NCBI GenBank assembly: GCA_011109175.1
Contig: RDEW01000014.1
Coordinates: 692,042-756,041 of the forward strand
Reading direction: 5' to 3'
DNA: 64,000 bases
Source: Dicyema japonicum
Lineage: Eukaryota > Dicyemida > Rhombozoa > Dicyemidae
Shown here: piece by piece, positions 23,280 through 34,805 of the stretch
Numbering within the stretch: position 1 is the stretch's first letter
Layout: each line of letters opens with the position of its first letter
The notes under the pieces: model-generated
The model's input: the letters and a program-made list of their open reading frames with translations, nothing else
Told to the model about the DNA's origin: nothing
The model's database searches: none
Made by a program: the position numbers and the translations under genes

Positions 23280-25945
23280 ATAAGACGAAGTACGAGAACA
23301 AAGCCAGTGAGAACAACTCAGGTATGTCTCTTATGTGGACAATCGAATATCAAGAAATTTGGAATTAACTGCACACCATGTGAATCATTTATCCTTTTGG
23401 GCTGCATCAAAATGAGTAAAGCTTGCGCCGAGACGCTGTCGAGTTGGCTGTGCTTCTCTTGTATTGGAAAGGAGGTCCCCAGTGGTGAAAAAATAGCTCA
23501 GCCAAACTTTACACTGCCGCATACAGACCACACTCTCTTGAAGATCTCGATGAAGATCCCAGTAAAAATTCCTAAAGGAGTACGAACTCAACTTAACCGG
23601 GAAACTGAAAGGAAGCATAATGAATTTTGGCAGTCATAACGTACACGCAATACTTTAACAGCCACTTATTACCAATGCGGTCTAAACCAGAGGAGCATTC
23701 ACCAAAGATGCCCCCAACAAACTAAAGGAGAGAGTGAACCGGAAACTTCTGGAGGGCGACGTGCGGGCAGCCATACGGGTTATCACGTCCGATGACATCG
23801 TGTTGTCTTGTACCCCCGCGGTCCTGAATACCTTAATACTGAAGCACCCAAGTGCACCGATTGACTATGTAAAGTTTTCGAATCCTGAAGGAACCCCGGA
23901 GATAATGATAACCGAATCCGCTAATAACAGCGGAGGCTTGTAAGGGTTACGTCCTGGCCATATTAAGGACCTTACGTCCACTTACACCTCGGAAGCTGGA
24001 AGCTGTCTTGTCAAATCAATTACGGAACTAATCAGAAAAATGGTTAACGGCGACAATATACAAGAGAATTGCTCTTCTCCGCAAGGCTTTTTGCTTTCAA
24101 AAAACCAAATGGGGGAATCCGTCCCATTGCGGTCGGGAACTATTTCAGAAGACTCGCAGCAAAGGTAGCATCGACTCTGGTGAGCCGACAATTTGGAGAG
24201 GAGTTCTTTCCTAAACAAATGGGTGTTAGTATCCAGAACGGGTGTGAAGCTGCGGTTCATGCAGCAAGGCGTTTCTTTACACAGAGAAATATTTCAAATA
24301 AATGCATTGGAATTATTTAGACATAACGAATGCCTTCAATTCTCTCAGAAGAGATAAAATCCTGGAAACGTGTTGAAAGAGGGTTTCAAAGCTTTTAACT
24401 TTTGTAAATTATCCTATGGGGAAGATATAGTATTTGAAAATGAAATTATTAAATAAAAAACGGGGGTCCAACATAGAGATTCACTCGGACCTATCATATT
24501 TGCTCTGAAAAATTAAAGATGTTGTGCGATCAATTGATGCAAGCTAAATCTCTGGTATCTCGACGATGCCACAATTGGAGGATCATTCAAAAAACATACA
24601 ATTCATTACGTAAAGCGTTACCCGCTTTAACACGGGCTTGGAAATTCAATGTTAACAAATCAGAGCTAATAAATGTCTCATATCCAAACACCGACTTTCT
24701 CCCTATCAAGGAGTCTTTTAACGAACTGCTTCCTGGGATCCCGACTGTACCAGTTGATAAATTATATTTCTTCGGATGCCCACTCAGTAAAGAAGAACTC
24801 AAGAACCATCTACTTTCCAAAAATGAAGAACTAACACGCCTCGCGAAAAGATTGTCATGTCTCGACTCTCACACATCCTTCTTTCTGATGAGAAAAAACA
24901 TCGGACTACCCAAGCTTTTATATCTACTTCGGTGTTCACCCTGCTACGAACAATACGACAAATCTTCCAAACAAACTGTTGAGTCACTAATTAACGTCCG
25001 CTTCGACAAACTTGGTTGGAAGCAATGTAAGCTTCCCTTTGGATTTGGGGGTGTCGGTCTAAGATCGGCACTGGAGGTTGTTTCAAGCTGCAACCATTTG
25101 ACACGGCAAGTCCTTCATCACACTATCGGACTTCGTTGGAATGAGTCATTTGACGAAGCCTATCGGAAATGGAACGGGTCTGGACTCAAAATCCCTGAAG
25201 ACACAACAAAGCAACATAATAGGATAACATTTCTGCTTCAAATTTTGGAAGACCATAAAAAGAAGCAAATCAACATCGTCTGGCTTGTTTGGTGTCAGCT
25301 TCAAGTGGAAGGAGTGGATCATGGCTTGGTGCAATACTTTGTCCAAACTTAGGGACTTTTTTGGACGACGATTCTTTGAGGATTGGAATCGGACAAAGGC
25401 TAGGAATAGACGTTTGCCAGGAGCACCGATGCCGCTTCGGGAATATAGTTGATGTGAAGGGATTACAAGAAGCGCCGGAAGAGGACCAAGTCAAGCTGCT
25501 TTGAACGATGTGATCGTCAGAGTTCTGAATGCTACAGGCTTCCCATCACAGCTTGAACCAGTGGATCTCGATCGAGGAAATGGAAAGAGACCTGACGGGA
25601 TGACCCTTTTCCCCTACACATCCGGAAGATCTTTGGTCTGGAACGTAACTTGTGTTGACACATTTTTAAGCTCGAATTTTTTTAAATCGATTCAGACACC
25701 TGGAGCAGCTGCTTCAAGTGCGGAAAACCTAAAAATCAAGAAATATTCTTGCCTTGGGGACCGGTACCGATTCACTCCTGTTGCGGTCGAGTCAACAGGA
25801 GCCGTCCAATGACGGCTGAGTTCTTGGGCGAACTCAGAGGAATGCTTGTCTGAAAAAAGGGATCAACTAGAAGGGTTCTGGCTGAGACAAAATTGGAATG
25901 GCTATACTCTGAGGGAACTCGTTCGCGATCCACGCAGCAGGCTTC
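23280..25945 (+). mobile_element. LINE-C, nearly complete but degenerate
   Basis: A non-LTR retrotransposon lineage that differs from the APE-type LINEs around it. In order: N-terminal Cys-rich finger (VCLLCGQSNIKKFGINCTPC, later WLCFSC) at 23307-23480; RT fingers LFAFKKPNGGIRPIAVGNYF and KQMGVSIQNGCEAAVHAA (24080-24290); catalytic WYLDDATIGG on a shifted frame at about 24553-24580; thumb with KLPFGFGGVGLRSALEVVSS (25030-25085); and C-terminal GKRPDGMTLFP...GRSLVWNVTC with FTPVAVESTGA. The PDG-x-W(D/N)xT arrangement suggests a PD-(D/E)XK-like nuclease, which would supply the missing APE function. That is inference. About 100 bp between the fingers and YLDD appear deleted. Confidence 0.85.
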
Positions 25946-26235
25946 TTCAATTAACATTTGTTTATTATTACCACTTTCACGAGAGCCATAATACTTACAG
26001 CCCCGCATGTGCAGCAAAAAAATGTAAGAGAAAGAGTTAGCTTGCTCCAATCTCTTCTGTTCTTGGCCAGATCCCTCAGTGTGTCCAGGTCGTCACCAGA
26101 TGCCAATGTTTTCTTCACGGCTTTCAGATCGTTTTGTCAAACGACCGAGAGGGTTTTCTCGGTCTTCCACGAAAGCGTTTTACATTGGAGGAGTAGTAAT
26201 CTTCCACTGCGATATTCATTTGTAATAATATATTA
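25946..26235 (-). mobile_element. LINE-B 3' tail fragment
   Basis: The minus strand reads FRGRPRKPSRSF, then SGDDLDTLRDLAKNRRDWSK, then the end of the element with a TTATTATTA-like stretch at 25966. Same tail as at 36740-36890. It was inserted just downstream of the LINE-C end. Confidence 0.8.
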
Positions 26236-26264
26236 ATATAAAAAATAAACAGTGAATTTATAGA

Positions 26265-26480
26265 TGAAATTAAAATCGGTTAATCATAGGAAGATAGTTG
26301 ATGTGAAGGGATTACACCCGCTGTCCTGCAGAAGAAGCGTCGGAAGAGGACCAAGTCAAGCTGCTTTGAATGATGTGATCGTCAGAGTTCTGAATGCTAC
26401 AGGCTTCCCATCACAGCTTGAACCAGTTGGTCTCGATCGAGTGGGTCTCGATATGGTTGAGCTGGTGACGTGGCTCTATT
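26265..26480 (+). repeat. Second copy of a LINE-C segment
   Basis: 26289-26440 repeats, almost letter for letter, the LINE-C stretch at 25446-25572 ('gttgatgtgaagggattac' to 'catcacagcttgaaccagt'). The second copy carries 15 extra bases after 'gattac' that the first has lost. The two flank the LINE-B tail and lie about 850 bp apart in the same orientation. Confidence 0.8.
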
Positions 26481-26486
26481 GCACAC

Positions 26487-29445
26487 ATGTCTTTTTCGTG
26501 CTTTTCTTCGGGATCTTTCATTATTAGCTCGTTCAATGTAAGAGGATTAAATTCGGATACTAAAAGAAGAAATTTATGCGTGGATCTTGGATTGTACAAG
26601 GTAACCATGGCGTGCTTACAGGAAACGAAAGTAAAAGGCGGACTAGATGAAATCAACTATGATTTCCGCCTGATTCTGCACCCTTCGAATTGCCCACACT
26701 TCGGAATGGAATTTGCAATACAAAAAGAACTGAACAATCGAATCCACAAGACGTGGAGGGTGAGCGATAGAATATGTGTTTTACAATTAAAATACGGTGA
26801 AAGGAACAATTCCATAATCTCCATTATTAATGTATATGCACCAACTTCGGCGAGAGTATCAATAAATGGAGACGAACTAGACGACTTCTATTCCTCCCTG
26901 TCGCAACTATATGCATCTTTGGAAACATCGTTCATGACATACATCGCCGGAGATTGGAACGCAAAGGCAGGACGTGGGAGTAGTCACGAAGAATTCATGG
27001 GAAGCCATGGAAGGGGGATCAGGAACCATTCAGGAGAATCGCTTATCAAATTTTGCAATACATTCAAACTATTTCTATGCAACACTGCTTTCAGGCACTC
27101 AGCAAGACATAAGACGACATGGAGCTGCTACCGAAAGGACAAATCTGGGACTATCAAGCCTATATATAACCAAATAGATTACATTATCTGCAAACAAGCC
27201 TACAAGGCACTGCTAACAGATTCTCGTAGCTACAGTGGGACACTAGTAGATAGTGATCACAGATTGGTTGTGGCACGTTTCCTTTTCAAACGATATTTTG
27301 GGGTTTCCAAAGCGGCTGGCATGAGGATATCTGAGGGGAGGTTCGCAGTAGAGCAACTCTGCATGGTGGGACCGACTCGGGAAAGCTATCAAAATACATT
27401 GAGAGAAAAGATCAGACAGTGGAATAAAGAGAAAATGCCTGGGGAGCTGGCAAGACACCATCGATGCAATAAAGTGCGCAGCCCATTCAACAGTTGGAGT
27501 AAAACCGAAGCATTTCAACGGACACTATGACCACGAGCTTGAAGAACTATCCAAATTGCAGAGGAACCTACGTTTACAGGTCGAAACCTGCAGGACCAGG
27601 CAAAGGAACACACTCTAAGAGTCATGCGGAACCAAACCCTGTATAAAATAAAGAAAAGAACGAGGGAAATAAAGGAAAATAAACTTGCTGGAATGGCTAA
27701 AGAAGTAGAAAGACTCAAAAACGGAGCGCAGATGTTCAAGGCTGTTCACCTACTACATAGAGACACGCAGTCATCAAAAATCACAATACATGACCAGTTT
27801 GGAAAGACTATGTTAAACAAAAATGAAATTCTATCGGCCATATCCAGCCATTATCAGCAGGCCTTCAATCAAAACCACGGGGAAAAATCAAACAATTCGA
27901 TGGTGAAGCACGAGAACTAAATATTCCGATAACGATTCTGGAAACAAAAAAAGCCCTGGACAAACTGAACAACAATAGAGCTGCTGGCCCTGACAACATA
28001 AATGCAGAACTTCTCAAATATGCACCGACCGAGATCTCTGAACTATTAACTGAGATATACAACAAAACATTCAAATACAACTCACCACTGGATGTGGGTA
28101 ATGGCACACTAATTGCACTACAAAAACCGGGCAAAGCTAAAGGCCCCTTAACGAATTTAAGACCCATCGTACTATTGACGACTCTACGCAAGACACTATC
28201 ACTTATAGTGCTGAACAGGATTGGATCTGACATCGAGAACTTTCTCTCTCACGGTCAAAGCGGATTCAGGTCAGGGAGATCTACAGCTGATGTGGTCTGG
28301 GGACATCGATGGCTTTGTGCAACACATCAAAAGTACAAGGGGCTATTGGCATCCTTGGCATGGACATGTCCAAAGCCTTTGACTCTATACACAGAGGGAG
28401 ACTATTCGATATCTTGGAGAATGTGGTTGACGATGACATTTTCAGAATGATCCGTCTATTACTTGGAATAACGCTGATAAGTGTACGTTTTGGAAATTTG
28501 TCGTCTGTCCATTCGAGACAATGTACGGGGTACCGCAGAAAGATTCCTTGTCACCGGTACTTTTTGTGACATATCTGGATGCGGGTCTCGGATACTTCAG
28601 ACTATTTATTGGCGACTTACCTTAAACTGAAGTGATTTATACAGATGATAATGACTATATATACAGCGACGAGAAAACATTAAACTATATACGGACAAGG
28701 ATTCCAAATGTGCTAGAAAAATGGTTCATCAAAATCAATACGGAAAAGACGGAGACAACTACCATACGCCGTGAACTAACCCGAACTGATGAAAAATGGA
28801 GATACTTTAAAAAATTGGGATCGTTGCTCGGAGACGCTGAAGATATCACTAACAGGAAGATGCTGACCGTCGCGGCCTTTAGAAAAATGGGAGTAGTCTG
28901 GAATCATCGTAAACAAATTAGCACACAATTACGTGTGAGACTATACAATGCCTTCGTGGAAACCAGCCCTAATGTAAAACGCTGCAACCTGGGGTGTCTC
29001 AGAAGCGGTAATGGACAAACTAGATGCCTTCCATCGTAAGCAACTCCGACTGTTGCTTGGCATCAACTGGCCAAAAAAAATTACAAACAAGAATCTATAC
29101 AAAGTATGTAGTACAAGACCATTGAGTCTGGATATCCTGGAATCAAAATGGCGTCTGTTTGGTCACATCCTTCGAATGAGCCAGATGACGCCTGCTAAAA
29201 TAGCAATGGATAACTATTTCTGCCCAGAAGTGAATACCTCGTTCCGTGGAAGAACCTCGCATAACTTTGCCAGAGGTTCTACATAAGGACCTGACCAATG
29301 TAGGACGAAAGCTGAAAACTGGATATGATCTGGATACGCTCGGAATAATTGCCTGTAACCGCGGAGCATGGAGGAAGTTAGTCAAGAGAATTGTGGAAGA
29401 AAAAATAACCTGAAGAAAATACGGCACAAGCGGAACCTTAATTAA
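26487..29445 (+). mobile_element. LINE-B, nearly full length with intact endonuclease ORF
   Basis: An APE-type non-LTR retrotransposon. One unbroken frame (26487-27530) carries the whole endonuclease: SSFNVRGLNS, ACLQETKV (catalytic E), INVYAPTS, AGDWNAKAG (D-N) and DSDHRLVV (SDH). After frameshifts, the RT shows NNNRAAGPDNINAELLKYA, GPLTNLRPIVLLTTLRKTL, HGQSGFRSGRSTADVVW and the catalytic box as YTDD instead of YADD (28635-28650). The tail (29010-29290) reads LDAFHRKQLRLLLGINWP and WRLFGHILRMSQMTPAK. Several frame breaks make the polymerase inactive. Clade uncertain; I would call it RTE/Proto2-like from the LRPI..L..LRK block. Confidence 0.9.
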
Positions 29446-30304
29446 ATAAATTACATTTTTGGTTCTTCGAAAGTGCTATTAATAATAATAGTTCGAACAT
29501 TTATTCTGTCAATAAAATAAACTTTAGGAATGTATAGACAACCAATTCTCTAATCTACCCTACATATTACGCATTCTTAATTCATTAATTTTTGATTTTT
29601 TAAAATTTTTATAGAAAGAAAATCTCTGAATTGGTCGGGAAAACAGACTGTTCCTATATGAATGGAGAATCGGTGATTGTTCCATCACTGAAATTGACAT
29701 TATCTGATGAGAACGGGTTGCATAAAGAGAACATGAAGGATGGAAAGGAAACGTCCACAACAGAAGTTAGGCGATGCCCCAAATCTGACGGGTAAAAAAG
29801 CTTGCTTCAGACCAATTTTATTGACTGAAATAGTAGAAGCACTTCGACGATTTTAGTCCATCCAAGTACAATTCAGGGAAAGAGAAATAGGAAATCCAAT
29901 CCATGGTCTCCGAAGATGAGGTAGCCCTGTCAATAGCGCGGGCTAGAGCCTCGGCCGCCACCACCCTCACGGACCTTGGGATTTTCAAAGGAATACGTAT
30001 CTACACTCGTAGCATCGACGCAAGAAGTAGAATTTCTTCAGACGTAACGTGATCGATGGACGATCAAAAAACAGGGACAGACATATTGTGGAATTTAGTA
30101 AATTCAGTAAGGAAATCAATTTTTTGGGTCTTAGAGAGTGGGGACAAATCCAAAAAGACAAAGGTTTTAAAGACTTTCTCGATAGCCCGACACATCCCAG
30201 GTGGAATAACAAGGAAAATCAGAACAATGGATCCCAAGCTTTCACTTGTTACTCCGGGAACAAACATGACAGGGAATATCTTTTTTGCTTTGTTATATAA
30301 GGAT
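29446..30304. other. Uncertain coding debris, no gene called
   Basis: Two overlapping plus-strand frames near 29897-30050 (MVSEDEVALSIARARASAAT...) and 30056-30325 (...IPGGITRKIRTMDPKLSLVT...) look more protein-like than background. They could be exons of a broken gene whose 3' part was hit by the SINE at 30305. I could not connect them or name a family. Confidence 0.3.
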
Positions 30305-30605
30305 TTGTCAGGTGGCGCAGTGTAACGAGTGCCGGGCAAAAGAGTTGATGACCCCTAGTTCATGTCTCGCTTCTGTACATTCGGGCTGAAGGTTCCACGC
30401 ATGCTTTGGTTTGACGATTGACGCCATAATTAGTAAGGATCTCACTGCGTATACAGGATCGTTTATAAAAGGACTCACAACCAACAAAAAAATAAGAAGT
30501 GAAGAGCATTCTTTGGTTCTCCCTTGTCGATTAGTTATGATAACTGTTCTTTATTCAAAATAAAGTGTGTGTAATGTTTTGGAAGAGGTATAGCTAATAT
30601 ATCGT
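30305..30605 (+). repeat. SINE-1, full-length copy
   Basis: Plus-strand head 'gtggcgcagtgtaacgagtgc' (tRNA A-box-like), weak B-box 'tagttcatgtc', body, then tail 'ataactgttctttattcaaa' and 'ggtatagctaatat'. It directly follows an open frame ending LYKDLSGG, so it may have disrupted that frame. Confidence 0.85.
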
Positions 30606-30639
30606 TTTACCTTGTTACAGCGATGAAGAGAATAATCTT

Positions 30640-30970
30640 CTCAAATGCTCTTAGAAGCAACGTTGGACACCTCACTGCTATATACCGTCAATTTATACGG
30701 CCAATATTGACCAAGTGATCGTGATCAATGACCATTTTCCGTTTTGGATCACAATCTAGGAAGCTGCCAACAGAGAAGTAATTCAGATTCCGACTTTGAA
30801 GCATATAGTTGAACGGCAACTAAAATTTATGAGAGTGACCAACCTACCAAGCCGCTCCCTCTACAACACCTTTATCTTATACCTCAAAAGCCACCCAAGA
30901 TATGAAACACTCCAAGCCCGTTATAGATAAAGGACCAAGATAATCATCCTCACCGGTTTCGACCGCCTCT
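30640..30970 (+). mobile_element. LINE reverse-transcriptase thumb fragment
   Basis: NALRSNVGHLTAIYRQFIRP then IL fits the 'LR...G.....(I/L)Y..(F/Y)IRP(I/V)L' block after the catalytic core of CR1/Jockey-type RTs. The continuation KHIVERQLKFMRVTNLPSRS is in the same direction. Short and frame-broken; family not assigned. Confidence 0.5.
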
Positions 30971-31480
30971 TATGATCACTTAGTTTGCTTTAACCTAGCA
31001 ATCCCGTGGCTATAATAATAGCCCCGTAGCTAATCTTATAATAATTTCAATTTATGAACGGCTTCGAGAGCGTATAGCCATTGTCATAGGAAACAACATG
31101 ACCATTCAAGTCCCTAATTAAGTGTTCTTTTAACTGTTTAACATTTTACATTAAAAAATTCAAATTAAATTACTGACAATTTACTCTCCTATATAAATTA
31201 AATACTAAGACAGATCAAAACCAGGCATATGTCAATGTAACAATTCGACCAAGTACAGTTAACAGTAAAAATCAAATATAATAAGATTACATTCCAGCTA
31301 GCCCAATAACTATATAAATTTCGTCAAAAATTCCCGCCAAATCGAATATTCAGGAATTATAGTTTCACAGGCTCGAATTGTTTACGAAAATTAAGTCACG
31401 CATTATGAGATAGAAACAGCAATAGTCACACCAAGAACAGATAATGAAAAAAACTCAGAAATTAATTAAAAAGAACAATG
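30971..31480. other. No gene; short dispersed repeat
   Basis: 31065-31130 ('atagccattgtcataggaaa...ccctaattaagtg') recurs in diverged form at 36020-36085, so it is part of an unnamed dispersed repeat. No coding frame. Confidence 0.45.
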
Positions 31481-31485
31481 GAATG

Positions 31486-32007
31486 TTACTGATTTCCAGG
31501 ATTTCCACGGTTCTGAAAAAATAAGTATAAAAACAACAATTTTATTCTCATAAGCTGTAGGAGCCCCAGCAGCCGCGTCTTTTTCAACATCTTTTAAATT
31601 ATTGGATTCCTAAAACCTGTTCTGTAGGCTGAACGGTCTTCTTCTGACTTTAAGGTGCTAGCCTGTCCAATCTTCTGAGCCTTTGCAGCGTCTCGCTTGG
31701 CTTGAGTCATTAAGGTGGCTGGCATCACATCTGCTGGTAAGTGAAGGAAGTTTCTGAGATATTGGATTCCATCATTTGTGAGGACGTAGTAATAATGCTG
31801 CCAGTTGTGCTTTCTTGTCACAAATTTCCGAGATTCTAGTGACTAATTAATGAAACATGTGCAAAATACCTGCATCTTTTTGAGTACGTGAATGTTAGGT
31901 ATTTTCAGCGTTTCGTTCGTTATCCTGGAGTTTACTGAAACTGCGATAACGCCATTGTTAAAGACATATTCATAAATAGCCCTCTCGTTACATTTTGGCA
32001 TAAGCAT
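31486..32007 (-). CDS. RPS10: 40S ribosomal protein eS10, four exons
   Basis: A small-subunit ribosomal protein. Exon 1 (31870-32007) starts MLMPKCNERAIYEYVFNNGV and ends IPNIHVLKKMQ. Exon 2 (31617-31842) continues SLESRKFVTRKHNWQHYYYV and LTNDGIQYLRNFLHLPADVM PATL, the core winged-helix region of eS10. Exon 3 (31538-31590) and exon 4 (31486-31512) give the Ala/Gly-rich end closing NRGNPGNQ. Introns are 31843-31869 (27 nt), 31591-31616 (26) and 31513-31537 (25), all GT-AG. The first lies at the same place in the protein as a domain-internal junction: ...KKMQ joins SL(E/K)S, matching the family without gap. Length about 147 residues, slightly under the animal average of about 165, mostly from a shorter C-terminal tail. 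Very secure. Confidence 0.95.
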
Positions 32008-32274
32008 TTTTCAAAACAGAACACCACAAAGATCAAATGTTACACGTGAACTGAAAAATATTTATTTTAATTTTTGATTAATATTCATTAATTTAATTTA
32101 ATGGTTTAAATTTTTCTTTTAATTCTTTAATATATCTGTAAATTCATAGAATATCAAGGAAAGAACTTATGAATAATAACCACGTGGTGCTATGTAGCTA
32201 CTTGGTTGAAGATTTATCTTACTTTCTTCTGTTTATCTTTTCCCTTGTACTCTTAGAGTGCTGTCATTTGATCC

Positions 32275-32460
32275 ACCTGTCTACGGTGGCGCCCTGTGCT
32301 AGACTGGTAAGAAAAAGGATCATTTGCTCTCCTCCACTTTACTGGATGGGCCTCTACATTTACAATGACTTTTTTTCCATTGGTTCTGGATGGACTTGTA
32401 TGACATTGGAAGGACTTACTGCTTTTATGACCGTGGGAACTGGAAACGCTTAACTAAATG
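32275..32460 (+). repeat. SINE-2, body and tail
   Basis: Contains the SINE-2 body 'ggatcatttgctctcc' and 'ccattggttctggatggact', ending 'gggaactggaaacgcttaact'. The tRNA-like head is missing or worn. Same family as 34675, 52345 and 56840. Confidence 0.75.
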
Positions 32461-32831
32461 TATTATGAGTTTATAATTAAATGCATATATTTAAACCCTG
32501 GTACTCAAGAAACTTTGAGGGGGATGATTTTCTCAGAAATTAGAGATGCGAGGTATAATACTTAAGGAAGGGATCAAGAAAATTTACTCTCGAACGGGTA
32601 GCGAAGAATTATATGAGCTCCATTGGAATTCAAGTACCAAGAGGAAATGGACTGTGATACAATGGTACAATCTCATAGTTGCCAAAAAGGAAACGTCTCC
32701 TTTAGAACATATTTTAGTTAAAGATTGAATCAATAATTTCTCTCCAGCAAATTTTCACTTGTATATATTCAAAGATTATGCTGGTTACCTCGCTTAATAA
32801 AATATCTCTGAAAACGCGATATTATAATTGC
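32461..32831. other. Unidentified small ORF at 32546-32728, otherwise empty
   Basis: A 60-codon plus-strand frame (MRGIILKEGIKK...WTVIQWYNLIVAKKE) ends close to an AATAA-type stretch. It has more balanced amino acid use than random frames here, but no family is recognised and no introns support it. Confidence 0.25.
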
Positions 32832-33130
32832 AGTGTAACGGTTGCCGGTCAAAAGGCCTTAAGGTCGCTAGTTCGAATCCCGATACTGTACATTTCGGTT
32901 AAAAGTTCCACGCATCTCTATGCTTTGGCTTGACAAGTGATGCCGTCATCAGTGAACATTTCACTGCGGAACCGGATCGTCTATATAAGGACATACACCC
33001 AAGAAAAAGAAAAAACAAAGAAGTGAAGAGCATTCCTTGATTCTCCCTCATCGATTAGCTATGATAACTGTTCTTTGCTTAAAATAAAGAGTGTGTTCTG
33101 CCTGAGAGGAGCGATAGCTGATATGGCACC
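32832..33130 (+). repeat. SINE-1, full-length reference copy
   Basis: The clearest plus-strand copy: 'gcagtgtaacggttgccggt' (A-box side), 'gctagttcgaatcccg' (a canonical tRNA B-box), body 'gttccacgcatct...gatgccgtcatcagtgaac', 'catttcactgcggaaccgg', a poly-purine stretch near 33000-33020, 'aagtgaagagcattccttga', and the tail through 'ataactgttctttgcttaaa' to 'gcgatagctgatatgg'. Confidence 0.9.
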
Positions 33131-33988
33131 TCGGGAAGTGCATTGATTTTTGTTCAACGTTAGTTGGCTCACATAAATTTGGAGAAGTAAAGCATTCTGG
33201 ATTACTTGGAGAAGTATAGTTTCCATCCATTTCCTACAGGAGACAAGGTGATTGAACGATTTGAAGAATATTGTGGGAAATATCGGCTTTCTCCCCAGTT
33301 AATCAGAACACTATAGCCTTGAAATTTGCCATAAAGAACGACTTGACTTCCAAGATATGATCTATTGAGATTGGGGTTCTACATTTCAAAGGATTTTAGG
33401 AAAATATTCAGAATGGACCCAGCAAACAAGACTACGGAGGAATGTTTTAGTTTTGATACTTTTCAATTTCGTGGACAATTTTTTTAGTCAACTGACGTGA
33501 TTGAACTAAATAAAAAATCATCAGTAGCATCGAAAGTTTCTCCAAACTCCATGCCTAATCTTAATAAGCTTATGAAGTTCTATGTGAATACCAAATACCC
33601 AAACCTGGGACATTGCCATGCCGTAATGGAAGGGTTCAATGTCTCGAAAAATAGTTTTTGAGCAAACCGAAGTATGTGATAGTATTTGGCTTATGAAAAA
33701 CTCGTTGTCTCGAAGATCAGGTAATATTTCCATTACCAAACTAAACACTTGGGAGCAATTGCGATAGGAAATTACCCAGATAATTAATTTGTGGGTCGAC
33801 AAAAACAAGACCCGTCCCAATTTTGAAGCAAAACAAACCACTCCCAATTTTTCCTTTATCAACCGGACTTCATTAGCCCATTTCCTGTCGATAAAATATA
33901 TTTCGCTGATCTCTAAAAGTGAAATATTCTGATATTATGCTCCCACCTCATATTTCATTTTAGGGATTATACATTTTGGACATTACCC
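33131..33988. other. No gene named
   Basis: Open but stop-broken plus-strand stretches (for example LNKLMKFYVNTKYPNLGHCH near 33560) suggest an old coding element, possibly a retrotransposon. I see no diagnostic motif. Confidence 0.3.
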
Positions 33989-33989
33989 C

Positions 33990-34670
33990 CAAGTTCCCTT
34001 ATCGCCACATTGTGCTAATAATTTTTTTACTAATCGAGTGGTTTAATGAAAATTGAATGTCAATTAACACCGAAAAATCTGTTACAACTCTCGCTATCTC
34101 GGACAAAAGATTGTCCAACAGGACAATAGAAGTTACTGCGGAGGGAAGAAAATTGCCTTTCAGAAAATGGCAAAAAAGTATTGTTTTAACTTTGGATACG
34201 CATATGAACTTTTCGAGACACGTCACTAACGTGCTGAACAAATGTGAGAAGAAAATCAACCTTCTGAAATGCCTAACAGGTCTATGGAAAATTGGACATT
34301 ACCCTATACTTAAAACGCTCTACTCACAGTACATCGAACCATGCATTTCATATGCGTGTGCTTCATGGGGTCCACTGGCTTCTTTTACGAACATTCATAA
34401 AATTTCCGCAACCCAGAAAAGGGCCTTCAAACTAACTGAAAAATGGTATACAGGGGAAAATATCAAATCACGACGCCCTTGAAGACACTACTTGAAAAAA
34501 ACAAAAAAGGACACTAATGCCAAAAAGGAAGTGCTCGCCCGCAGCGAACTTGTGTAGGCTCAGGGATCAACACTGAGCAAAAATGAGAACCATGATTCAA
34601 TTCGTCGGGATCACTTTGTTAGTTTTTCGGTTTAACAGTGGTTTTTGGAATTAATTTTAATTTTTTAACG
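33990..34670 (+). mobile_element. LINE-A RT 3' part and tail
   Basis: The frame 34057-34482 carries TEKSVTTLAISDKRLSNRTI, NFSRHVTNVLNKCEKKINLL, CLTGLWKIGHYPILKTLYSQ and YIEPCISYACASWGPL. It then breaks up and ends with 'cgtcgggatcactttgttag' and 'gtttttggaattaattttaa'. The copy is 5'-truncated within the RT. Confidence 0.9.
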
Positions 34671-34674
34671 AAAA

Positions 34675-34805
34675 AGGATCATTTGCTCTCCCCCACTCCA
34701 CTGGAGGGGTTTCCACAACTGCAACTATGGACTCTTTTACCCTTTATGCTGATTCCGGATGGACTCTTTCTGTAGAAGTGGAAACTGGATACACTTAATT
34801 AGTTG
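34675..34805 (+). repeat. SINE-2, tail part
   Basis: Starts with 'ggatcatttgctctcc', immediately behind the LINE-A terminus, and runs to 'gaaactggatacacttaatta'. The head is absent. Confidence 0.75.

Noticed and set aside
23307-23639. PHD-finger chromatin gene suggested by the C-x2-C pattern
   Set aside because: It lies directly upstream of, and in the same direction as, the LINE-C reverse transcriptase and fits as its N-terminal finger.
26487-27530. A host APE-type DNA repair gene
   Set aside because: The motif set and the following RT in the same orientation show that it is a retrotransposon endonuclease.
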